From: Volvariella volvacea V23
Lineage: Eukaryota; Basidiomycota; Agaricomycetes; Agaricales; Pluteaceae
DNA: 64,000 bases
Direction of reading: 5' to 3'
Assembly: GCA_000349905.1 (NCBI GenBank)
Contig: KB722746.1
Location: 51,983-115,982 of the forward strand
The translations under genes were made by a program, and so were the position numbers. Positions 36,543 to 45,707 of this stretch are shown here, in pieces; the stretch's first letter is position 1, and each line of letters starts with the position of its first letter. The notes beneath the pieces were generated by a model. It saw nothing but the letters and a program-made list of their open reading frames with translations, was not told the origin of the DNA and searched no databases.

Positions 36543-38275
36543 TCAAAGAGGACTCATATTCAGCAATAGACAATATAGGAAATACTGATCACTTACCCAA
36601 AAGTTGTACCTTTGGCTAAAGGTAAGATATGAATCCACTCTGGAGCGACCCCATGGTATGCGTTCCAGAAGTCCGTACAAATCAAAGTTCTTCAATTTAT
36701 GTACGAGGGTATCCGGGAGGTCTGCTGCGGACAATAGAGAAGCACAAGTCCACCAGACGATCACAATAGGCATGACATCCTTATCCTCGAAATCCAAAGC
36801 GTTGAGGACCATCAGACATCTTTCTATTGTTGTAATTGCATAAGTCTTCTTGTCTATGTAATAACCGAGGCTGCGCGACGAATCACATAAAAAGTCGGTG
36901 AAGGACCTATGATGACAACCAACCCAAGCACCAGCACCAGCACCACCAGGGACATGTAAAACCGAACGAAGCTTCCTTAAATCTTGGAGAACCTTGTTGA
37001 AATTGAGTCCAGCAAGCTTGGCTAATGCTGTGATCTTGAGGCCGGGTGCACAGGCATTCAAATCCAGGCCGGAGGAAGTAAGGAACATGATATCTTGCAT
37101 CCGGTTGTCTGTGTCTGAGTGTGACGTGCGCATAATCTGTGTGTAGAGGTTGTCGAGCTGCGATAAGGAACCCGACTGTTGAAGCAATTCTTCAAGGCGT
37201 TCGTGTGGGTCGATTCCTTCCTCGTCAATATACTTAAATAGGGTAACGGGATAAATGTACTGTCCATCGGCTCTTTTGAGAATTTCCGTAACTACTGACT
37301 GCGCAGGCCAGACACCATTAGAAGTGTAGTCCTGCAGGATGTCACGATGTTGATTGTAGATGCCGGCGAAGCGTGATTTGATGAAGATTTCCATTTCGCG
37401 ATCATTTTGCGATTTCGAGAGGTTAATAGGGTCCCGACAAAATGTTGCGAGAGGGCCTTGAAAAGCATGTACTAAGTGACGCTCTGGCCTGCTGGCAACG
37501 ACAAAGGCCAAGGGGAAATTTGGTCCACAAGATGCAATAAGCTCGAGAATGGCCTTTTGGTCTCCTTCGCAAACGCATTCGTCTAATCCATCGAGGATAA
37601 TAGCAGCAGGTGGGAGATGTGGAACCGCTGTAACAGTATCAACAATAAGTCTCTTCCATTGGACACCAACACCTGCATGTAGCAACATCGGGTTGACGTC
37701 AAGAACGGTATCGACCTCCTTTCTTAAAGCCTCGGAAAAGATGGTCAATTGGTATGCCAGTGTCAAGGTGAAGTAGAGGAGATGATTGCGGCTCTGGTCA
37801 GTGCCCCAGAAGAAGAACGATGCAGCCAGTTTTGCAACTGAATCTTTGTCGTCAAGTTTCTCTGCAATTGTTTTTGCGATCGCTGACTTTCCGATACCGG
37901 CAGGGCCATAAATCCAAAGCACGTTTTTGACGCGTTCACGAAGCTGAATCCACTCGATCATTTCTGCAATGATTTCCACGCATGTCTCTGGGTGGCACCC
38001 CAAAGGATCTGCACGCATGTTACCGTTATGGGTTGCATCCATAACGAAGAAAGGTTGCAACCGGGCCCTTCCTATATAAGTAATGAGCCATTGTGATGTT
38101 GTATTAAAACGAAGGGAGTGCACTCACCGCGCGTTTCAGCTTTTTGATCAGTGTAATTGTAGGCAGCTTTTGAGACAATTGTGCTGATGATGTCACCATG
38201 ATTGGCAACATGTGTACCAAGGTACACACCTGCTTGCCGCTGCTCGCTCCTGGGCAGTGTATTAGCAGGAGGCAT
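36543..38275 (-). CDS. NACHT-type NTPase, NLR-like (NLR2), C-terminally truncated
   Basis: Paralogue of NLR1 and NLR3 on the opposite strand. Exon 1 (38128-38275) carries a diverged version of the N-terminal motif (VYLGTHVANHGDIISTI). Exon 2 (36597-38071) holds MDATHNGNMRADPLGCHPET, Walker A GPAGIGKSA, Walker B AIILDGLDEC and a winged-helix end FTDFLCDSSRSLGYYIDKK. The two exons sum to 1623 nt, 541 codons, ending at the same splice donor used by NLR1 and NLR3 (W followed by GTAAGT). The C-terminal module encoded by four further exons in the paralogues is missing. Reading through the donor adds 17 residues (starting VSDQYFLYC) and a stop at 36543, giving about 558 residues. The loss coincides with the probable solo LTR, whose edge lies 66 bases past the donor. 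It may be a pseudogene or a short NTPase. Confidence 0.8.
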
Positions 38276-38814
38276 TCGATGGAAAGTTTGCGAATGACTA
38301 GTTGGATGTTTAAAGAAGATGTAGGGGTGGAATCACTCTGGAGTCATTTCCATAGGAGTGGTCTTAAATACCTGAGAGGCGGTCGCATAGCCAGGCCAGG
38401 CAATTCAGAATGCCACAAAGCAATTAGACACCAATGATGGCATCTGTCAGGTGCATTGGAATATGCTCCCTAAGTGTATGACGCGTTGTGGAACTGAGTT
38501 TGAGGCTATATTATCAGTATGCCTTAATAATCTATGTATTACGACTGAATGCTATCAAAATAGCCTACTGTGCTAGCTCAACATCTATGGATATCACCTA
38601 TTATAAACAATTTAGGGGCTATTGGCGTGTGGGGGGTGCGACGACAGCGAGTAACCTACATTTTACGCTAGGAAAAATTTGCACACTGTTCAATGCTTTG
38701 AAACTAAAATGTCACAAGAAATCCACGAGGTGTGAGGTGTTCAAGTTAGACAATGTGCTCAGGTCAACAAAAATCATGCAGGGAGATTGAATGAAGCACC
38801 AAGCGAGAATGCAT

Positions 38815-38977
38815 AGCCGCCGACGCCAATACTAAATCTATAACTATCAGCTTCGATGCAACTACGATCAATGGCAGAAATAGCAGCGGTGTGGAGCGTG
38901 TGCGGTTCCCAGAATCAAACCTAGAAAGCACGTGTACCCTGTGTTAATTTCGTGAACTTGGCTCATGAATCACCACC
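38815..38977 (+). repeat. Diverged direct duplication, copy A
   Basis: This 163-bp stretch matches 39010-39174 from AGCCGCCGACGCCAATAC to the CACC end, with scattered substitutions. The unit recurs at an offset of about 195 bases. No function is evident. Confidence 0.7.
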
Positions 38978-39009
38978 AGGAGATTACCGTGATATTGTGA
39001 GATGCAACG

Positions 39010-39174
39010 AGCCGCCGACGCCAATACAAGTCCTATAGCTCTCGGTTTCGATGTAACTCCGGTCAATGACAACAGCAGCAGCATTGTGGAGCAGTGTGCG
39101 GTCCCCGGAATCAAATTTGAATAAGTGCGTTTACCCCTGCATAATTTCGTGGACTTGGCTCGTGAACCGCCACC
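39010..39174 (+). repeat. Diverged direct duplication, copy B
   Basis: Second copy of the unit at 38815-38977, in the same orientation. Shared blocks include GCCGCCGACGCCAATAC, TTTCGTG and GACTTGGCTC (or AACTTGGCTC) near the right end. Confidence 0.7.
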
Positions 39175-40903
39175 TACTCCGGCCACCACCCGACCGCATG
39201 GTCGCGATTACAATGCGTCTCAAGTCACCCCATCTGCAATGGCTTCGGACGAATCTTTGATGATCAAAGGCGATTTCTAGACCTCACTCAGTTCGGTCTA
39301 CAGCCTGGATTGGCTCGCTTCTCAAGCCCGAATTAGAGGGATTATAGAAACAGGGTATGCTCATGTTCCCCGAGTCATATAGAACGTTCGGAATGGAGGT
39401 AATTACCAATGATCATGCGTTTATGCCACATCGCTTCTCACATCTAGATCTCACATTTTGTTGTCCATGCCTCATCAAACGGTTCAAATTAGCTAATGAG
39501 CTATGGGTACTAAATGAGGCTACCACGCATGTTCACATACTTTCCACCCTATGTCCACTGCCTCCTCCCCCCGCCGAAACATTTACGATGTGATATGAAA
39601 TTCGCGCCCAGAGCATCTGCCAAATATATGGTACGCTCTACTATGCGGAAGCGCATTTTAGCCGGCACAACAGCACTGAAGAGGCTCGGGGAGCTTTTCA
39701 TATTTCGTTATGATGGGCGTTTTGCAAATATTTTTTTAGTTGTAATCGCTCCGAACCGTAAATCTGACCCTCGAAATTTTCTGATACTGATTTTACAATT
39801 GTGCTACCTACTGAACGCACGAGAATCGCAATTGGCTTCTTCAATCGTGGGCCTACGTCTTTTTCGATTCTACTCCCAGTTACCTTGTGGTTCAATGCTG
39901 AACCCTTGCTATACTAATTTTGCTTGGGACATATCACATGTCCATCTTAAGGTTTGGTGGTGATGCCGTGTGTAATACCTGCGAGAACTAATACACCCTG
40001 CAAATTCGTAAGAATGACCCAGGTGTATTGGCTTACACCAACCTATCAACCCTGGAACTGGTTGACCATCAGCTGTACCCGGCCGAGCTGGCAACTGTAC
40101 CACCAACTAGAGCCTTACAGATTAACCACGAGGGCCACACGGGTTAGAAGATTGATTATCCTTCCCTCTCCGATATTGGGAATGGTCAAAAAAAAATTCC
40201 GTTGTTCTCTCTACCAACGCCTCGTCTCTGACCATTGTGCATTCGTGGTATTTTCCATTTCCTACCATTATGGGACGAAACAAATGATCTAAGCCAATCA
40301 AATTTGAATATAGACGTTGAGATTAAGTATTGGACCTTCCTATGCAAAAAAGTTCCAATTAGGACACGTTACGGGGGAAGAACAACGCGACTTCAATGAA
40401 TCGAGTTCCATCCACATCAAGGAAATGGGGATTCCCAACCCTGAGCCGATGGTTCCGCTTGTCCGTCTTCGGATCGGAGGCGGGTGCCGGATGCCGGTTC
40501 CACCATTCGTTGTCCGATCCTGCTCCGCCGCTTACGCGTGCTTTTACGCCCATCGTCATGGAGCTGCTACGTATACCCTTACAATGTTCAAGCTGTGGGC
40601 GTGTAGGTGACCGACGCAAGGTGGCCTTCAACACTTCAGGACTTTGTATTCGAACTTAGCAGGGAAGCTGCAATGTTACGTCATAGTCCTTTGTTCAGTT
40701 TTAACAGCTTTCAACCACGAGGCGGGACAACGACAATGGATGCTCAGGCTACCAACTTTGGTCACATTTCACAGCAAGTTCCTGCTTTGAGTAACTACAA
40801 GGCATTGATCCTCCATCCTCGTCCTTTACACAGCTCAGTACCAGCGACGCAGCAGGTCAACATACTGGCCTAATACCAAGTTTGCCCCAGGAACCTGCAC
40901 TGT

Positions 40904-43655
40904 ATGCAAACACAGCCCCTCCCGACTCCACCGGCTCTCATCGAGAACCCCGCCCCTTTGAAAGCAGACCTATTCAATGGCGCCCATATCCTCAATGACG
41001 GGGGTAACATCAATACAACCGTCGCAAACGCAGTTTATTATTACAGCACCATCGTGCAAAGCGACTCACGAGGTATGATTGCTACACGTCGACCAGGATT
41101 TTCTCCCTTAGCTCTACCTTTCACTTTAGGTAGAGACAAGTTACAGCCTGTGATCGCCATTGACGCGACACACGGTGGCAATGTACGCGCAGATCCTCTG
41201 GGATGTCATCCAGAAACTTGTCAAGCAATCATATCTGACATTGTCTCTTGGATTGAACTCGCACAACGGGAGAAGAATATCTTGTGGTTATTTGGGCCCG
41301 CCGGAATAGGGAAATCGGCCATCGCCAAGTCTACAGCAGATAGGCTCGACGAGAAGGGCTCCATTGCCAAAGTCGCGGGCTCGTTCTTCTTTTGGAGGGG
41401 GGACCCAAGTCGTAATAGCCTCCACCACTTCGTTCCCACTCTTGCGTATCAGCTAACAGTTTTCGACGAGAGGGTTGGAGTGGAGATTGACAGGGTTATT
41501 GACAACCATCCGCTGGTGTTAAGCACAGAGATAGGGGTTCAGTGGAGGAAATTGATTGTTGAGCCAGTCAAAGCTGTGTTCAATGTCCCGCCTGCAGCAA
41601 TAATCCTCGATGGTTTGGACGAATGTGGGGACGAGAAGGACCAGAGGAAGGTGTTGGACCTCATCTCATCGTGTGGCCCCGACTTCCCCTTTGCATTTCT
41701 CGTTACAGGCCGCCCAGAAACCCACCTTCAGAACGCGTTCAAATCACAGACACTATCGGCTCTCTGCAGGGATCCTATCAATCTATCCGAATGCAGAAAT
41801 GACGACGAGATGCAAATTTTTATACGTTCGAGCTTCTCTGCCATCTACAATCAACACCGCGACATCATAGAGTGCTACTCCTCCGAAAGCGCCTGGCCAT
41901 CTCCCGATGTCATCTGCGATATTATCGACAACGCCCAGGGGCAGTACATCTATCCCGTTACCCTATTCAAGTACATCAACGAAGATGGCATCAATCCTCA
42001 CGAACGTCTTCAAGAATTTCTTCAGGAAGAACCCGGGACCTTTTCTCCTCTTGACCGCCTATACATGCAGGTCCTCCGGGCTTCGCATAGCCACGACGAT
42101 GAGCAAATGCAAGACCTCTTATTCATCATCTCATCCGGCTTGGATTTCAATCCCGGTATTACGGTTCCAACGATGGTCGTACTTATTGGGATCGAAAGTC
42201 CACAACTTCGATTGCGATTGAGAAAGCTCCACTCGGTCCTCAGCGTTCCTACCCACGACGCCGTGGATTCATGGATCAGCTGCCATCACAGATCCTTTTC
42301 CGACTTTTTGTTGGATCCCCGACGCAGCGGAGACTATTATATCAACCAAATGGACCATGCAATTCGAATAGTAGGAAGATGTCTTTCGACGCTGGCAGAG
42401 GGGAAATGTAGAGAAGAGGACTTCGTGTCTCTCATGGTTATCTGGTGGGCCTGCTCTGATCTGTTGCCGAGAGCGGAACTACCAGATAGTCTCTTAAAGA
42501 GCATGGAGAAATTCGATCTATACGGACCTCTGGAGACGATGCGCTTGGGTCACTTCCAGAAGGCCGCATATAATACCTTTGTTAAAGTGTGTAGACGTTG
42601 GGTACGTCTTCCAGTCCTTCTATGTCATCCAATCAGCAACAACCTGATCTGCGAAACTAGGGCATCCTGTCCTTGAGAAATAAATACGAAGGCGACACGG
42701 ACAAGATCGTGAAGACCGCTCACTGGTTGAAGTTGCACTTCCTCTGCTTGTGGCAAAACTGTCAAAGTTGCTTCGGAGAAAGAAATGAAGACGGGACCTG
42801 GACAAGTGGGAAGAAGTGGGACCGCAGCGACATTCATGAGTATGCCAACGCTCATGTTGGTACCTGTCCGCTCTCGTGGCCGGCGTTAATAGCACTCGCC
42901 AAAGCATATAGGAATTTATGGGGGCTGCAGCGCGGTTCGTCCTTTGACGTGCTCACTAGAGACAAGTTCGTTCAACTTTCTCTTAAACTCCTGTGCAGTG
43001 AGGACTTGATACGAATGCTGTAAGTGTGTTTCTCTTTACTATTACTTTCATCTGATAAGAAGGATGAAGATCTGACGCCGACCTCCTCTACCTGAGCACT
43101 TGGAGCAGGGCGTGGCTTTCGTATCCGTAAGTTCATTCTCATTGAATGAGCTTCATCGTAACCAACTTCCTATCGTAGAAATCGCCCGGCACTCAATAAA
43201 AACTGGATAGGTGTACACAGCAGTGTACAAACTGGGATGTTTCCTCAGCGCCCTCGAGACACTCCTCCTGATACCTTGATACCCTTATTGAGGCAGCTCC
43301 CGAAGGAATATCATAATCACACCCTCAATGGCGATAACCTCCTTGCATGGCTTGATGTAGGCCCACTCAACCGTAGCTCATTGTCAATGGTCTTAACCTT
43401 CTCCCCTCCTTTTAGATTAATTTTGCTCCTTCTGAACATCAGGATATTTGGGACCACTGGAAGGCAGGAGAATGCTGCTCAAAGAAGGACAGAAGCCTTG
43501 AGATGCTCGGTAAAAAAGATAGATGGTCAACTTACAAACGATACTGGATCTGTGTTGTGGTTGGTGTGTTTGCACTTTCTTTTCACTATTTTGTTTTCCA
43601 CACAAGCACAGACAGAGTGCTGTCAAATGTTGTGCAAATCAGTGTTACTGCCTAA
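40904..43655 (+). CDS. NACHT-type NTPase, NLR-like (NLR3), with C-terminal membrane segment
   Basis: Closest relative of NLR1. Six exons (40904-41072, 41130-42601, 42661-43019, 43070-43126, 43179-43356, 43416-43655) sum to 2475 nt, giving 824 residues. Exon 2 has exactly the length of NLR1 exon 2 (1472 nt). The N-terminus has ADLFNGAHILNDGGNINTT and ANAVYYY. The NTPase has DATHGGNVRADPLGCHPET, Walker A GPAGIGKSA, Walker B AIILDGLDEC and FLVTGRPETH. The winged-helix end is FSDFLLDPRRSGDYYI. The conserved C-terminal module follows (KLHFLCLWQNCQSCFG, LPKEYHNHTLNGDNLLAWLD). The last exon differs from NLR1: after a basic stretch it encodes one hydrophobic helix (YWICVVVGVFALSFHYFVF) and about 20 more residues. 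So this copy may be membrane-anchored. The start codon is the first good ATG. Confidence 0.9.
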
Positions 43656-43830
43656 AAAGATATTATCTACACCTGTATAATTGAAATACTGAATGAAGAT
43701 ATTTAGAACACACATATATATACATTTTATTTGTCCTAAGCATAATATATGCATTTAGAATGTTAAATTATATAACTATCTCTCATCACTAAGAAAATAT
43801 CAAGGTATAACATTGAGGATAAAAACAAAA
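43656..43830. other. AT-rich 3' flank of NLR3
   Basis: Short AT-rich sequence between the NLR3 stop and the retrotransposon target site. No feature was recognised. Confidence 0.4.
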
Positions 43831-43835
43831 AAAGG
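43831..43835. repeat. Target-site duplication of the retrotransposon, left (AAAGG)
   Basis: AAAGG directly precedes the left LTR and is repeated directly after the right LTR at 50574-50578. This is the 5-bp duplication expected of Ty3/gypsy integration. Confidence 0.9.
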
Positions 43836-44321
43836 TGTTACGACAGTTAGAATCCGTCAAATCAGCTTGTGTATTCTCGGACTATCGTCTCGCTCTCGAA
43901 CACTCTATCAGGACTCAGTTTCATTTCGAGTAGTTACAACCGCTTTCAGTAACTACAAAAGCTTTCCTCCATGTAGTAATATATGCATGTACAGCTTACG
44001 CGTTCACAAGATTATGCGTCTATAGCTTACGCGTACATATGACTCGAACATCGCATTTCCTTTTAGTCAAGAACCTAAACAGTATAAATACCTCTCCTCT
44101 TTAGCATAAAACTTCAGCTTGACCTCTTGTTCCCTTTTCTATAAAATCCTCGTACTTCGCTGTGCAAATCATATCTCGACTTACCTCATTAACGCCTTTG
44201 ACGGATAATCGACTCAACGATTGTTGGCCTCAATCATTCTCGTCATCTTACTTGTTTTTAATCAACGTACTTCGGTACAACTAAACTAAGAATGATGCGT
44301 TAAGGTAACGTCGTCGTAACA
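43836..44321 (+). repeat. Left LTR
   Basis: 486 bp, beginning TGTTACGAC and ending GTCGTAACA, a perfect 9-bp inverted terminus. It contains TATAAATA at 44083-44090. It is identical to the right LTR except for six substitutions, all transitions, and one missing C in a CTT run. Confidence 0.95.
44083..44090 (+). promoter_or_regulatory. TATA box of the retrotransposon LTR
   Basis: TATAAATA in the left LTR. Transcription would be expected about 25-35 bases downstream, at 44108-44120, which is where the sequence complementary to the primer-binding site begins. Confidence 0.6.
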
Positions 44322-44323
44322 TT

Positions 44324-44333
44324 AGGTCAAGCT
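44324..44333 (+). other. Primer-binding site, self-priming type
   Basis: AGGTCAAGCT starts two bases after the left LTR. It is the exact reverse complement of AGCTTGACCT at 44116-44125 inside the LTR, just after the expected transcription start. This is the arrangement known from Tf1, where the folded mRNA 5' end primes minus-strand synthesis. The complementarity is seen directly; the mechanism is inferred. Confidence 0.6.
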
Positions 44334-44409
44334 CACAAACTAGACACCCACCAAGGTGAAATCTATCAAACTGGAACAAGGACTGTCACGAAGAGTACCG
44401 GCATATTGA

Positions 44410-45702
44410 AGCCACACAGTAGTTCCACAAGAAGCCCACCAATTTGAACCAAACAGAATATATCACCTAGAGAACAGGCCCATCTACTTCGAAACCATAT
44501 CACGAAGGTGGCGATTCGTGACTTCAGGACAACCAGTACCTCGAGAAAGATTCCAACAAGTAAAGCGCACACAAGAAGGAGATCGCATAGCCCTAGGAAA
44601 TAACACCCACCGCGAACTAGCATCACCAGTAGATCTAGATCTGGATGATAACACTTTAACTCAAGAACAGATTGAAGCAGGACTCCTCTGATTGCAACAA
44701 CCCAGTCCCACCCCGCGAGTCACCCGACCAAACACACCAGTAACCCAGGACCAGATAGCAGATGCCCAAACCAGAGAACCGTCTCCTCAACGAACACCAT
44801 CTCCACCACTGCAACAACAAATGGCACAAGCCCAAGGAGCGAAAGAACTGTGGTTAGCAGCCCCAAAACCATTCACAGGGGACTTCAATCAAGCTGAAAC
44901 GTTCATACTAGCATGCGAATTATACCTAACCGCTAACGAAGACACATACGATACCGAGGGGAAAAAGATCGCGTGGATTCTATCCCACATGCAGGGAGGA
45001 GCCGCGGAATCATGGAAAAACAACTTTATCAGGTCGCATATAAATGCACAACAACAACTAGCATTAGGAACAAAAGACGAGTTATGGACGGCCTTCCGAG
45101 CCGCATTCATCCCTGAAGACTTCGTCATTAATCTCCAAAGAAGATTAGAAGCCTTACGAATGAAACCCTGGCAATTAACGGAATACATTAATGAGTTTCG
45201 CATGATCCTCCTTAGGATAGGAAACATACCGGCCGCAACACAAGTAGAATTATTCACCAGAGGACTCTGGCCGATGTTAGGAGTCAAGTTCGCACAAAGA
45301 AATACGCTAGCCACACTAGACAAAGCCATCAACGCGGTGAGACAAGACTTTGCAGGACTAGAACGTGCTCGAGCATATTTTAGCAGTGGAAGAATTCCGT
45401 CCGATTTGTCTAACCCTATTGGGAACCACTCTATACCCAACGATTCTAACGCCATGGATGTAGACGCCATATCCACAGGGAGACCTCAGTGCAAGAAAGG
45501 AGAATGTTACAAATGTGGAAAATATGGTCACTTTGTGCGAGAATGCAGAAGTAAACCATGAACAAGCTATAATCGACAAGAAGGAGGATCCAATAGGAAC
45601 AATCAACCCTGGAACCAGAAAATCAAAGCCATCCTCGACGAAGGAACGGAAGAGGAGAGAGCCACGTTCATAAATCAGATCTTAGAAAAAATGGATTTTT
45701 AA
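44410..45702 (+). pseudogene. gag: Retrotransposon gag, interrupted
   Basis: Nucleocapsid/capsid polyprotein of the Ty3/gypsy element. The frame is open from just after a TGA at 44407-44409 but is interrupted by TGA at 44689-44691 and 45559-45561, before a TAA at 45700-45702. The core (KELWLAAPKPFTGDFNQAET, KIAWILSHMQGGAAESWKN, RLEALRMKPWQLTEYINEF) is typical fungal gypsy capsid. A single CCHC knuckle, CYKCGKYGHFVREC, lies near the end. The first in-frame ATG is at 44821; sequence upstream also reads as protein, so the original start is probably lost or farther 5'. The pol frame is shifted by -1 relative to gag. Confidence 0.85.
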
Positions 45703-45707
45703 CAAGG

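Larger units (their letters stand above)
38276..40903. other. Accessory intergenic region between NLR2 and NLR3
   Basis: Divergent promoter space of NLR2 (minus) and NLR3 (plus). It holds the diverged tandem duplication described separately. No domain-bearing frame was found. A short frame at 40739-40873 is in phase with NLR3 but ends in a TAA 31 bases before its ATG. Confidence 0.4.

Noticed and set aside
40739..40873. Frame upstream of NLR3 in the same phase, as a possible longer N-terminus
   Set aside because: It ends in TAA, and the only candidate intron removing the stop would be about 35 nt with a weak donor; the shorter start agrees with NLR1.
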